Below are positions 31,991 to 40,245 of a stretch of DNA of 64,000 nucleotides, piece after piece. The notes under the pieces are model-generated. The model saw only the letters and a program-made list of their open reading frames with translations, ran no database searches and had not been told where the DNA came from. Position 1 is the stretch's first letter, and every line of letters starts with the position of its first letter. The position numbers and the translations under genes were made by a program. The stretch comes from Aminomonas paucivorans DSM 12260 (GTDB lineage: Bacteria; Synergistota; Synergistia; Synergistales; Synergistaceae), in the NCBI RefSeq assembly GCF_000165795.1, contig NZ_CM001022.1, positions 1,054,001 to 1,118,000 of the forward strand, in the 5' to 3' direction.

Positions 31991-32398
31991 ATGGCCCCCT
32001 TCGAGCACCCGCTGACCCTGCGGGTCCGATACAGCGAGACGGACCAGATGGGCATCGCCTACCACGCCAACTACCTGGTCTGGTTCGAGGTGGCCCGGAC
32101 GGACTACTGCCGGGCCCTGGGGATGCCCTACGTGGACTGGGAGAAGCAGGGGATCTTCCTTCCCGTGGTGGAGGCGCACTGCCGCTACAAGAAGCCTGCC
32201 CGGTACGACGACGCTCTGAACGTCCTCTGCTGGGTTTCGGAGCTGAAACCCCACAGCCTGGTGTTTTCCTACCGGGTGCTGCGGGAGGACCTCCTCCTGG
32301 CGGAGGGATGGACGAAGCACGGCATCTGCGACGCTCAGGGAAGGCTCGTCCGGGGGGACAACCCCTTCTATCGATGGATGGAGGAGCGGAACCCCTAG
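31991..32398 (+). CDS. YbgC/4HBT-family acyl-CoA thioesterase
   Basis: A 135-residue hotdog thioesterase. The catalytic region RVRYSETDQMGIAYHANYLVWFEVAR carries the conserved Asp (ETDQMG) and the HxNY motif of the 4-hydroxybenzoyl-CoA/YbgC group. VVEAHCRYKKPARYDD is the second conserved segment. It hydrolyses acyl-CoA esters in the cytoplasm. In many bacteria ybgC lies with tol-pal, but here it follows a CoA-binding protein. The start at 31991 is 4 bp after the previous stop. The next gene's only in-frame ATG lies inside its last codons. Confidence 0.9.
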   Translation: MAPFEHPLTLRVRYSETDQMGIAYHANYLVWFEVARTDYCRALGMPYVDWEKQGIFLPVVEAHCRYKKPARYDDALNVLCWVSELKPHSLVFSYRVLREDLLLAEGWTKHGICDAQGRLVRGDNPFYRWMEERNP

Positions 32399-32886
32399 GC
32401 GTTTCCCGCCCCCTCGGAGGGCGGGGCGGGTACACCCTCCTGGAGGTTCTGGTGGTCTTCTCCCTTTTATCCGCTCTCTCCGGACTGATCTGGATCGTGG
32501 CGGGTCCCCCGCGATTTGCGGGGGCGGGAAGGGAGCGAGCCCGGGAGGCGGCGCTGCGTGGGGCGCAGTGGCTCCAGGGACGCCTGCTTCAGGCCCGGGA
32601 GGAGGGGCGGAACTTCCGGTTCCGCGTTTCCCTGGCGGACCGGCTTCCGTATCTGGAGATCCGCTGGGAGGACACGGGGCTCTGGGAACGGTACGATTCC
32701 GGGGAGAACGCTTGGTTTCGCGGGGAAGGACCGGCCCGTTGGGCCTTCTACAGCACCAAGTGGCACACCCTGTCCCCCGGGATGGTTCTTTACGTCTTTT
32801 CGGACCGAGAGTCCAGCCCTGCCGCCGTCGCTTTCATCGTGATCTCCCCGGCCTGCCGGGTCTCGGTGGTCCGGCAAGGGCCCTGA
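32374..32886 (+). CDS. Type IV prepilin-like / pseudopilin protein
   Basis: A 170-residue protein. A class III leader ends in GGRGG, followed by YTLLEVLVVFSLLSALSGLIW: the prepilin peptidase site (G before Y) with Glu at +5 of the mature chain and a single hydrophobic helix, as in GspH/PilE-type pilins. The mature C-terminal domain has only short beta segments. The ATG at 32374 is the only in-frame candidate and overlaps the thioesterase gene by 25 bp with no good ribosome site, so the start is uncertain. No pilus assembly genes occur nearby; prepilin peptidase and an assembly ATPase must be elsewhere if it is functional. Confidence 0.7.
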   Translation: MDGGAEPLGVSRPLGGRGGYTLLEVLVVFSLLSALSGLIWIVAGPPRFAGAGRERAREAALRGAQWLQGRLLQAREEGRNFRFRVSLADRLPYLEIRWEDTGLWERYDSGENAWFRGEGPARWAFYSTKWHTLSPGMVLYVFSDRESSPAAVAFIVISPACRVSVVRQGP

Positions 32887-32908
32887 CGAACCGAAGGGAG
32901 AGGCTCCC

Positions 32909-35086
32909 ATGACGGAACCCCGAAAGCACACCTATCGCGTCACCGGCATGACCTGCGCCACCTGCTCCCGCATGGCCCAACGGGCCTTGGCCCGGGTCCC
33001 GGGAGTGCAGTACGCTTCGGTGAACCTGGCCACGGAGACGGCCTTCGTCCTGACGGACCCCTCCGTGGGGGAGGAGACGCTTCGGGAGGCCGTGATGGGA
33101 GCCGGATACGATCTCCTTTCCCAGGTCCCGGAAGATCTGGAGGCCCGCCGCTACGCCCAGGCGGTGCGCAACCTGGTCTTCGTCCTGGCCCTGACGATCC
33201 CCCTCTCTCTGGCCATGCTGGCCCACATGGGAGGCCGTCACGTGCCCTTCTACCCCTTCCTGGAGCTGGTCCTGGGAGGGCTGGTGGTGTTCTGGGGCGG
33301 GCTGGCCACCCTGCGGGGGGCCTGGATCGCCCTGATTCACCGGCACGCCAACATGGACACCCTGGTGACCCTGGGGGCCCTTTCGTCCTGGAGCACCGCC
33401 TTGCTGCGCCTGGCGGGGGTTGCCATCCCCTCCTTCGGGGCCATCGGAGCCATGATCCTGGCGCTCCACGTCCTGGGCCGCTTCATCGAATCCCACCTGC
33501 GGGATCGGGCCACCCGGGAGGTGAAGGCCCTTATGCGTCTCCAGGCTGCGGAGGCCCGGGTGATCCGTCAGGAGGAGGCGTTTCTGATTCCCCTGGAGGC
33601 GGTTTTGGGGGGAGACCGGGTGCAGGTGCTCCCGGGAGAGCGGATTCCCGTGGACGGGCGGGTCGTGGAAGGGCTCTCATCGGTGGATGAATCCCTGGTG
33701 ACCGGGGAGTCCGTGCCCGTGCTCCGCCGGGAGGGGGACGAAGTGACCGGGGGCTCCCTGAACCTCTCGGGGGTGCTGCTTCTGGAGACGGTGAGGGTGG
33801 GGGAGGACGCCTTCCTGGCCCAGATGCTCCGCATGGTCCGGGAGGCCCAGGGAAGCAAGGTCCCCCTCCAGGCCCTGGCGGACCGGACCACCCTGGTCTT
33901 CGTGCCCCTGGTGGCCTTTCTGGCTGCCGCCGCCGCCCTGGGGTGGCTGCTGGTCCCGGACGCCATGGAGGTCCTGAGGCGCCTGGTCCCCTTGGCGGGG
34001 AGAACGGACGGTGACGCTGGCGTCACGGCCCTCTACGCCGCCATCGCCACCCTGGTGATCGCCTGCCCCTGCGCCTTGGGCCTGGCCACCCCCATGGCCC
34101 TGGCCGTGGGGGCCGGAGAGGCCTCCCGGCGGGGGATGCTGCTGCGCAACGCCGAGGCCTTCCAGACCCTTCGGGCCGTCCGGGTGGCCCTTCTGGACAA
34201 GACGGGCACCCTCACCCAGGGGGAACCCCGGGTGGCGGTTTCCCGTCTGGAACCGGAGGCCTCCGCGGCGGCCCTGGCCCTGGAGGAGCGGTCGAATCAC
34301 CCCCTGGCCCGGGCGGTGACGACGTTTCTTCGGAACGCAGAGGGGGTTTCTCCCGTCGTGGGGCTTGAGGAGGTCGAAGAAACCCCTGGGGAGGGCATCG
34401 GGGGCGTCCTGAAAGGGCGGTCCTGGTTTGTGGGACGCCCCTTGGATTCCGGAAAGTACCGGGACCTGCTGGATCAGGGCTGTACTCTGGTGGAGGTGCG
34501 CCGGGACGGGGAGGTCCAGGGAGTCCTGGGGGTGACGGACCCCCTGCGGACGGGGAGCGTGGAGGCGGTGCGGCGTCTGGAGGAGCTGGGGATCCGGGTG
34601 GTCATGGCCACGGGGGATCACCCCGCCGTGGCGGAGCGGGTGGCCCGGGAGACGGGCATCCGGGAGGTCCACGCGGGGGTGCATCCCGGAGACAAGCTGG
34701 ACCTGGTGCGTCGTTTCCAGGCGGGGGGCGAGCGGGTCCTCATGGTGGGAGACGGGCTCAACGACGCGGGGGCCCTCAAGGGAGCGGACGTGGGGGTGGC
34801 CATGGGAAGCGGTCTGGACCTGGCCCTGGACAGCGCGGACCTCATCCTGGTCCGGGGGGAGCTGGCGGGCCTGGCCGACGCGGTGCTCCTTTCCCGAAAG
34901 CTGGTGCGGGTGGTGGCCCAGAATCTTGTGGGGGCCTTCTTCTATAACCTGGTGGCCCTGCCCCTGGCGATGCTGGGGCTGCTGCACCCCGCCCTGGCGG
35001 AGGTGGCCATGGGGGCCAGCTCCATCACGGTGATCCTCAACTCCCTGAGGATTCGAGGGAGAGAGAAAGGGGAGATGGAATCATGA
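32909..35086 (+). CDS. copA: Copper-type P1B ATPase (CopA-like)
   Basis: A 725-residue heavy-metal exporter. The N-terminal heavy-metal-associated domain has CATC (Cys16, Cys19 in GMTCATCSRM). The membrane metal site is CPC in VIACPCALGLATPM, which marks copper/silver pumps. The actuator TGES is in DESLVTGESVPV, the phosphorylated Asp is in LLDKTGTLTQGE, the HP motif is in ERSNHPLARA, and the hinge is GDGLNDAGALKGADVGVAMG. It pumps Cu(I) out of the cytoplasm. The ATG follows GAAGGGAGAGGCTCCC. The copper chaperone gene overlaps its stop by ATGA, so both are made together. Confidence 0.93.
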   Translation: MTEPRKHTYRVTGMTCATCSRMAQRALARVPGVQYASVNLATETAFVLTDPSVGEETLREAVMGAGYDLLSQVPEDLEARRYAQAVRNLVFVLALTIPLSLAMLAHMGGRHVPFYPFLELVLGGLVVFWGGLATLRGAWIALIHRHANMDTLVTLGALSSWSTALLRLAGVAIPSFGAIGAMILALHVLGRFIESHLRDRATREVKALMRLQAAEARVIRQEEAFLIPLEAVLGGDRVQVLPGERIPVDGRVVEGLSSVDESLVTGESVPVLRREGDEVTGGSLNLSGVLLLETVRVGEDAFLAQMLRMVREAQGSKVPLQALADRTTLVFVPLVAFLAAAAALGWLLVPDAMEVLRRLVPLAGRTDGDAGVTALYAAIATLVIACPCALGLATPMALAVGAGEASRRGMLLRNAEAFQTLRAVRVALLDKTGTLTQGEPRVAVSRLEPEASAAALALEERSNHPLARAVTTFLRNAEGVSPVVGLEEVEETPGEGIGGVLKGRSWFVGRPLDSGKYRDLLDQGCTLVEVRRDGEVQGVLGVTDPLRTGSVEAVRRLEELGIRVVMATGDHPAVAERVARETGIREVHAGVHPGDKLDLVRRFQAGGERVLMVGDGLNDAGALKGADVGVAMGSGLDLALDSADLILVRGELAGLADAVLLSRKLVRVVAQNLVGAFFYNLVALPLAMLGLLHPALAEVAMGASSITVILNSLRIRGREKGEMES

Positions 35087-35283
35087 AGAGAGTGTTCCAC
35101 GTGCCGGACATGTCCTGCCAGCACTGCGTGAACCGGATTTCCGCCGCCCTGCGGGGTATGGGGATCGAGGCCTTCGAGGTGGATCTGCTGACCCGTCGGG
35201 TGACCCTGGAGACCGGCGATCCCCGGAAGGTCCTGGAGGTGCTGGACGAGACGGGGTATCCCTCGGAAGAGATTCCCGCTTGA
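35083..35283 (+). CDS. copZ: CopZ-like copper chaperone (heavy-metal-associated domain)
   Basis: A 66-residue free-standing heavy-metal-associated domain, with the metal loop MSCQHC (Cys12, Cys15 in VPDMSCQHCVNRI) and the ferredoxin-like beta-alpha-beta-beta-alpha-beta pattern (RVTLETGDPRKVLEVLDETGYP). It delivers Cu(I) to the ATPase encoded immediately upstream. Its ATG overlaps the ATPase stop codon. No copper-responsive CsoR or CueR regulator is visible in the vicinity. Confidence 0.88.
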   Translation: MKRVFHVPDMSCQHCVNRISAALRGMGIEAFEVDLLTRRVTLETGDPRKVLEVLDETGYPSEEIPA

Positions 35284-35298
35284 CGGTTCTCGGGAAGG

Positions 35299-35328
35299 CT
35301 ATAAACTAAAATAGTTATAGAATATAGT
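35299..35328. promoter_or_regulatory. AT-rich promoter/operator region upstream of korA
   Basis: An isolated AT-rich island in a GC-rich window contains an imperfect dyad CTATAAACTA-AA-ATAGTTATAG (35299-35320) and a second TAGTTT copy at 35325. TTGACG at 35280 plus TAAACT at 35302 (16 bp spacing) is a possible promoter. The dyad would lie on the -10, as expected for a repressor or redox regulator site. Confidence 0.4.
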
Positions 35329-35360
35329 TTCCGGGCGCACGCCGCCAAGGAGGGGATGCC

Positions 35361-37100
35361 GTGTACCGCTTTCCGCTTCCCGGCCAGGAGGATCTTTCCC
35401 TGGTTCTATGTGGCGCCGCAGGTCAGGGGGTCCAGACGGTGGAGTCCCTGTTGGTCCGCCTCACCAAGCAGGAAGGGTTCCACGTGTACGCCAGCAAGGA
35501 GGCCATGTCCCGAGTCCGGGGAGGCAGCAACTCCACGGAGATCCGCCTTGCCCCCCGTCCCGTTCGGGGCCTGTTGGATCGGATGGACCTCCTGGTCTGT
35601 TTCAACAAGGGTGTGCGCTCCAACGTGCGGGATCGGATCGGGCCCCACACCCTGATCCTGGGGGACCTCGAGGAGCTGGGGGAGGAGTTCTCCTTCGCGG
35701 GGGACCGGTTCGTCCATGCCCCCCTTCTTGCCACGGCTCGAGAGCTGGGGGGGCCGGTGTATGCGGGGATCGTGGCGGTGGGGCTGGTGGCGAGGCTTCT
35801 GGGGATCCAGCAGGAACGGGCCCTCACCTTTGTGGAGGCCCGATTCCGGGACAAGGGGGCCTCGGTCTCCCAGGCCAACGGGGCAGCCCTGCGCAGGGGG
35901 TACGACCTGGGGGCCCGGGTGGCGGAAGAACAGGGCGTTTCCATCTCCCTTCGCCGGGGAACCGGGCTGGAGGGGCGGATTCTCCTGAGCGGCAACGACG
36001 CGGTTTCCCTGGGAGCCCTGGCGGGGGGGTGCGACTTCGTCACCGCCTACCCCATGTCCCCGGGCACGGGGGTGCTGCAGTTCATGGCCCAGAACGCCGC
36101 GGAGTTCGGCGTGGCGGTGGAGCAGGTGGAGGACGAGCTGGCGGCGGTGAACATGGCCCTGGGGGCCTGGTACGCTGGGGCCAGAGCCCTCGCCACCACC
36201 TCCGGGGGCGGGTTCGCCCTCATGACCGAGGGGATCAGCCTGGCGGGGATCGCGGAGCTGCCCCTGGTGGTCCACCTGGCCCAGCGTCCCGGTCCCGCCA
36301 CGGGAATGGCGACGCGGACGGAGCAGGGGGACCTGGACCTGGCCCTTTACGCGGGACACGGGGAGTTCCCTCGACTGATCCTGGCCCCGGGGACCTTGGA
36401 AGAGGCTTTCCAGTGCGCCCGAAGGGCCTTCGATCAGGCGGACAAGCACCAGATCCCCGTGTTCCTCCTGACGGACCAGTACTTCCTGGACACCCTGTAC
36501 GACCTGCCTCCCTTCGAGGGCTTGGACCGGGAGCCCACGAGGTACGTGGTGCCCACGGAGGCGGACTACCGGCGCTATCGCCTCCTGGACGCGCCCCTGT
36601 CCCCCCGGGGCATCCCCGGATGGGGGGAAGGTCTGGTGGGCGTGGACAGCCACGAGCACGACGAGGCGGGGCACATCAAGGAAGACTTCGCCCTGCGGGT
36701 GCGGATGAACGACAAGCGTCTGGCCAAGCTGGCGGGGGTGGAGGAGGACTCCTTGGACCCGGTGTGGACCGGTCCGGAGAACGCCAGCACCCTGGTGGTG
36801 GGCTGGGGCTCCACGGGCCCCATCCTGGACGAGGCCCTGGACCTGCTGGGTCGGCGGGACGTGGCGCACCTGCACTTCCCCCAGGTCTACCCCGTGCCTC
36901 CCCGGGCCCTTCCCCTGCTGCGGCGGGCGAAGCGCGTCGTGGCGGTGGAGGGGAATGCCACGGGACAGTTCGCCCGGCTCCTGGAGCGCCATGAGGGGGT
37001 TTCGGTGCAACGCCGGGTGTTGCACTACTCGGGCCTCCAGATGGGCGTGGAGACCGCGGCGGCGCGTCTGGAAGCGGTCCTGGAAGGACGGGAGGGATGA
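35361..37100 (+). CDS. korA: 2-oxoacid:ferredoxin oxidoreductase, fused gamma-alpha subunit
   Basis: A 579-residue subunit. Residues 1-190 are the gamma domain (LCGAAGQGVQTVESLLVRL, SRVRGGSNSTEIRL). Residues 200-570 are the pyrimidine-binding alpha domain (GNDAVSLGALAGGCDFVTAYPMSPGTG, VEQVEDELAAVNMALGAWYAGARALATTSGGGF). This architecture is that of two-subunit 2-oxoacid oxidoreductases, which make acyl-CoA plus CO2 and reduce ferredoxin. It is central to fermenting amino acids after transamination. It starts at GTG 35361 behind AAGGAGGGGATGCC. The beta subunit gene overlaps its end. The exact 2-oxoacid (2-oxoglutarate or branched/aromatic) is not determined. Confidence 0.93.
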   Translation: MYRFPLPGQEDLSLVLCGAAGQGVQTVESLLVRLTKQEGFHVYASKEAMSRVRGGSNSTEIRLAPRPVRGLLDRMDLLVCFNKGVRSNVRDRIGPHTLILGDLEELGEEFSFAGDRFVHAPLLATARELGGPVYAGIVAVGLVARLLGIQQERALTFVEARFRDKGASVSQANGAALRRGYDLGARVAEEQGVSISLRRGTGLEGRILLSGNDAVSLGALAGGCDFVTAYPMSPGTGVLQFMAQNAAEFGVAVEQVEDELAAVNMALGAWYAGARALATTSGGGFALMTEGISLAGIAELPLVVHLAQRPGPATGMATRTEQGDLDLALYAGHGEFPRLILAPGTLEEAFQCARRAFDQADKHQIPVFLLTDQYFLDTLYDLPPFEGLDREPTRYVVPTEADYRRYRLLDAPLSPRGIPGWGEGLVGVDSHEHDEAGHIKEDFALRVRMNDKRLAKLAGVEEDSLDPVWTGPENASTLVVGWGSTGPILDEALDLLGRRDVAHLHFPQVYPVPPRALPLLRRAKRVVAVEGNATGQFARLLERHEGVSVQRRVLHYSGLQMGVETAAARLEAVLEGREG

Positions 37101-37957
37101 CCATGGATCCGCGGATCTACGACGTCCCCGGCGACAACTCCTGGTGCCCCGGCTGCGGGAACTTCCCCATCCTGGAGGCCCTCAAGAGAGCCCTGGCGGA
37201 GCTGGAGACGGACCCGAAGGACCTGGTGCTGGTCTCGGGGATCGGGCAGGCCGCCAAGACGCCCCACTACTTCCGAAGCCATTTCTTCAACGGTCTGCAC
37301 GGGCGGGCCCTGCCCGTGGCTACGGCCATCCAGGCCGCCAACCCGGGACTGCGGGTCCTGTGCATCGGCGGGGACGGGGACATGTACGGCGAAGGGGGCA
37401 ACCACTTCCTCCACGCCGTGCGGCGGAACCCCCGATTGACCCACCTGGTACACAACAACATGGTCTACGGCCTTACCAAGGGACAGGCCTCCCCCACCAG
37501 CCCCGTGGGGTTCGTCACCCCCATCCAGGTGGAGGGGGTGCAGGCGGAACCCTTCAATCCCCTGGCGGTGGCCCTGTCGCTGGGGGCCTCCTTCGTGGCC
37601 CGGGTCTTCTGCGGCGACGGGGAGATGATGAACCGCGTCCTGGTGGAGGCGATCCGCCACGAGGGCTACGCCCTGGTGGATCTCCTTCAGCCCTGCGTCT
37701 CCTTCAACCGGATCCACACCTACCGGTGGTTCCGGGAGCACACCGTTCCCCTTCCGGAGGACCACGACCCTTCGGACCGCAAACAGGCCCTGCTGAGGGC
37801 CCTGGAGACCGATCCCTGCCCCGTGGGGATCTTCTACCGGGAGACCCGGCGGGTGTTCCACCGCGCCCTGGCCCCCTATGAAGAGAACGAGGAACCCCTG
37901 CATGCCCGGCGTCGGGACCCGGGAAAGCTGCGGGCCTTCTTGGAGCGTTATCGTTAG
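37097..37957 (+). CDS. korB: 2-oxoacid:ferredoxin oxidoreductase, beta (thiamine-binding) subunit
   Basis: A 286-residue subunit. CPGCGN near residue 17 and the later Cys in LLQPCVSFN ligate a [4Fe-4S] cluster. The thiamine diphosphate/Mg motif is GGDGDMYGEGGNHFLHAVRRN through NNMVYGLTKGQ. It completes the enzyme encoded by the preceding gene, whose stop it overlaps (ATGA). No separate delta ferredoxin subunit is present, so electrons pass to a soluble ferredoxin. Genes such as DUF362 and OYE in this window are possible users of reducing power but are not linked by operon. Confidence 0.94.
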   Translation: MTMDPRIYDVPGDNSWCPGCGNFPILEALKRALAELETDPKDLVLVSGIGQAAKTPHYFRSHFFNGLHGRALPVATAIQAANPGLRVLCIGGDGDMYGEGGNHFLHAVRRNPRLTHLVHNNMVYGLTKGQASPTSPVGFVTPIQVEGVQAEPFNPLAVALSLGASFVARVFCGDGEMMNRVLVEAIRHEGYALVDLLQPCVSFNRIHTYRWFREHTVPLPEDHDPSDRKQALLRALETDPCPVGIFYRETRRVFHRALAPYEENEEPLHARRRDPGKLRAFLERYR

Positions 37958-38020
37958 ATCTGCCCCCGGTTTCGAGGAAGCCGGACCATCGCACAGCCTA
38001 AATTGAAGGAGGAGAACGCC

Positions 38021-38482
38021 ATGACCCAACCCATCGCCCTGGGGACCCTGCTCCCCGACGTGACCCTGAAGGATCAGGACGGAAACGACGTGACCCTGTC
38101 CGCCCTGCGGGGGAAGAAGGTGCTGCTGTCCTTCCACCCTCTAGCTTGGACCCCGATCTGCCGAGACCAGATGCAAGGACTGGAAAATGCCTACGACGCC
38201 ATTGAGGCTTCGGGGGTGGTCCCCTTGGGACTGAGCGTGGACTCCGTGCCCTGCAAGAAGGCCTGGGCGGACTCCATGGGGCTGAAACGGCTTCGCGTTC
38301 TGGCGGATTTCTGGCCCCACGGAGGGTTTGCTCAGTCCCTGGGGCTCTTCCGGGAACGACAGGGTTTCTCCGAGCGGGCCAACCTGCTGGTGGATCAGGA
38401 GGGCAAGGCCGCCTGGCTCAAGGTGTACGAGATCAAGACCCTTCCCGACCTGGACGAGGTGTTGTCCGTCCTGAGAAGATAG
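38021..38482 (+). CDS. AhpC/TSA-type peroxiredoxin
   Basis: A 153-residue thioredoxin-fold peroxidase. The peroxidatic Cys47 lies in FHPLAWTPICRDQMQGLE, with the Thr three residues before it as usual. A second cysteine, Cys78 in SVDSVPCKKAWADSMGL, could be the resolving residue of an atypical 2-Cys or BCP-like enzyme. It reduces hydroperoxides in the cytoplasm. The ATG follows AAGGAGGAGAACGCC. It lies 63 bp after korB and 37 bp before a superoxide-reductase-like secreted protein, giving a small oxygen-defence pair suited to protecting oxygen-sensitive enzymes. Confidence 0.9.
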   Translation: MTQPIALGTLLPDVTLKDQDGNDVTLSALRGKKVLLSFHPLAWTPICRDQMQGLENAYDAIEASGVVPLGLSVDSVPCKKAWADSMGLKRLRVLADFWPHGGFAQSLGLFRERQGFSERANLLVDQEGKAAWLKVYEIKTLPDLDEVLSVLRR

Positions 38483-38519
38483 GGAAGGTCCCCTTCGGGG
38501 GAGGAAGGAGGTGGGGTAC

Positions 38520-38873
38520 ATGAGGCTAGGAAAGGTTTGGGTTCTGGCGTGGGTTCTCGGAGGCGTGTTTCTGGGGGGAAGCGCTTGGGCGCATCCTCCC
38601 AAGTCCGTGACCCTCTCGCTGGATGCCCCTTCGGGGCGGTTGACCGTCCAGGTGGCCCACGGGGTGAACGATCCGGCGAAGCACCACGTCCAGAGAATCT
38701 CCGTCTTCGTGGGGGGCAAGCTGGCGGCCCAGAAGGAGTACCCGTCCCAGACCGACGTCAACGGGATGACGGATACCTTCTCCGTCGGGTCGGTGCCCAA
38801 GGGGACGGTGATCCGGGCAGAGGCGACCTGCAACATCATGGGATCCGCCACGGGAGAGCTGATCGCCCCCTGA
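38520..38873 (+). CDS. Secreted superoxide-reductase-like protein with incomplete metal site
   Basis: A 117-residue protein with a signal peptide (VWVLAWVLGGVFLGGSAWA). The mature chain reads like the class II desulfoferrodoxin/neelaredoxin fold: LTVQVAHGVNDPAKHHVQRISVF (His47, His55, His56), VGGKLAAQKEYP and VIRAEATCNIMG near the end. In true superoxide reductases the last motif is CNxH. Here His is replaced by Met107 after Cys104, and the first His of the His4-Cys site is also missing. It is therefore either a non-catalytic relative or uses a different metal set. Such periplasmic SOR-fold proteins also occur near thiosulfate (SoxY/Z-like) systems. Its ATG follows GAGGAAGGAGGTGGGGTAC. Confidence 0.7.
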   Translation: MRLGKVWVLAWVLGGVFLGGSAWAHPPKSVTLSLDAPSGRLTVQVAHGVNDPAKHHVQRISVFVGGKLAAQKEYPSQTDVNGMTDTFSVGSVPKGTVIRAEATCNIMGSATGELIAP

Positions 38874-38908
38874 ACGGGCGGGGCGATGGAACAGGAACGG
38901 AAATGACT

Positions 38909-38950
38909 GAGGAGGGGATGGGCGTGTTGAGCCCATCCCCTCCTCGCTTG
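38909..38950. terminator. Bidirectional terminator
   Basis: A 15-bp perfect stem GAGGAGGGGATGGGC with GCCCATCCCCTCCTC and a 7-nt loop, followed by GCTTGTCT. It separates the SOR-like gene (plus) from the folP operon (minus). Confidence 0.82.
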
Positions 38951-38980
38951 TCTCGCCGCACCTCTCGCTGGAGGACTCCT

Positions 38981-39736
38981 TCAGGGGCGCCACTCCACGG
39001 AGAGGAGCTTCTTCCAGGTGAAGCTCCTGAGGGCGTCCAGGGAAGGGGTCTTGCCTTGGGCGATGCCCAGATAGTCCTCCATCTGCCGTTGGTAGGCCAG
39101 TCTCTTGAGGGGTTCGTACTCCCCCCTGCGGAGGGTGTCCTGGTGTTCCGCCAGCTGCCTGTAGACCTCCCGGACTGGCACGAAGGCGGGCCCCTGGGGG
39201 GTGAGGCGGATGGAGTACACGAAGGTCAGGGCGGATTTCCCCTCGTACACGGGCAGCTTCCCGTAGGAGGGGACCTGGGGGGAGACGTACACCGCCGTGC
39301 CTCGGGGCACCCGCAGGGTGGTGGTCATGGTGTCCCATTGGGTGGGGCCCACGGGGGCCGCCACCACCCAGAGCTTGGGGAGGGCGGTGAGGTGCCCGAA
39401 CCAGATCTGCACGCCCTGTTCCTTCTCCGAGGCGGGCAGAAAGGTGAGCTTCCAGAGCAGGTCGTCCTTCCTGTCCTGGTCCTCCCGGGATTGGGCCTGG
39501 CTCATCGCCGCCAGGCGCAGCCCCTCCACCTCCCGGAGGGGATAGGTCCCCGTGGGGGTACGCAGGAAGGCCTGGGCGACTTCGTCTCCCTCTTCCCGAA
39601 GTACCAGGAAGAAGGGGTAGGCTCCCTTGGGGCGAAGGACTCGAAGCTCCGCCGCCGCAGGGTACGCGGACCACAGGGTCAGGGCCAGGGCAGCCACCAG
39701 GGCGAGACCCACCGGGATCAGACCGGGACGACGCAT
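38981..39736 (-). CDS. Secreted protein of unknown function (251 aa)
   Basis: It has a signal peptide (GLIPVGLALVAALALTLWSAYPAAA) followed by about 225 residues with alternating beta segments: AYPFFLVLREEGDEVAQAFLRT, LWKLTFLPASEKEQGVQIWFG, LWVVAAPVGPTQWDTM and ALTFVYSIRLTPQGPAFVPV. A C-terminal helical region (REVYRQLAEHQDTLRRGEYEPLKRL) ends in SFTWKKLL. I recognise no family. The ATG at 39736 stands behind GGAGGAGGAGTGGGG. It lies 17 bp after folK and probably ends the folP-folK transcript. Confidence 0.65.
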   Translation of the reverse strand: MRRPGLIPVGLALVAALALTLWSAYPAAAELRVLRPKGAYPFFLVLREEGDEVAQAFLRTPTGTYPLREVEGLRLAAMSQAQSREDQDRKDDLLWKLTFLPASEKEQGVQIWFGHLTALPKLWVVAAPVGPTQWDTMTTTLRVPRGTAVYVSPQVPSYGKLPVYEGKSALTFVYSIRLTPQGPAFVPVREVYRQLAEHQDTLRRGEYEPLKRLAYQRQMEDYLGIAQGKTPSLDALRSFTWKKLLSVEWRP

Positions 39737-39753
39737 CCCCACTCCTCCTCCCC

Positions 39754-40245
39754 TCAGCTCAAGGACACGATCCGGACGATCCTCTCCGACGAGACGTCCC
39801 GGGCCAGCTCCGCCACCGTTTTGCGCAGTGCCGGATGTACCCAGTCCGCCGCCACCTGGAGCAGGGGCACCAGGACGAAGGGGCGCTGGGGGATGCCCGG
39901 GTGGGGGAGGGTCAGCGCGGGGGTCTGGAGGACCCGGTCGTCCCAAAAGAGCAGGTCCAGGTCGATCTCCCGGGGGCCGTTGCGGTGCCGAGAGATCCGC
40001 CCCATCCGCCCCTCCAGGTCCTTGAGAAACCTTAAGGCCGCCTCCGGGTCTTCCTCCGGCACCGAGGCCACCAGGCAGGCGTTCAGGAAGGGAGGTTGAT
40101 CCTCGTCCCCGAAGGGGGGGGTCTCGAAGACGTCGCTGGCCCGTTCCACGGTCCAGCCCGCCGCGGTCAGCTCCCGCACCGCCCGGCGCAGGTTTCCCAG
40201 ACGGTCCCCCAGGTTGGTCCCCAGGGCCAAGGCGACCCGACTCAT
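39754..40245 (-). CDS. folK: HPPK, 6-hydroxymethyl-7,8-dihydropterin pyrophosphokinase
   Basis: A 163-residue folate enzyme transferring pyrophosphate from ATP to 6-hydroxymethyl-dihydropterin. Signatures are ALGTNLGDRLGNLRRAV at the start, FETPPFGDEDQPPFLNACLV and the metal-binding NGPREIDLDLLFWDD, followed by LPHPGIPQRPFVLVPL. The ATG at 40245 overlaps the folP stop (ATGA) and follows GGGGGGTGGCAAG. No folB lies alongside, so the preceding aldolase step is encoded elsewhere. Confidence 0.93.
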   Translation of the reverse strand: MSRVALALGTNLGDRLGNLRRAVRELTAAGWTVERASDVFETPPFGDEDQPPFLNACLVASVPEEDPEAALRFLKDLEGRMGRISRHRNGPREIDLDLLFWDDRVLQTPALTLPHPGIPQRPFVLVPLLQVAADWVHPALRKTVAELARDVSSERIVRIVSLS

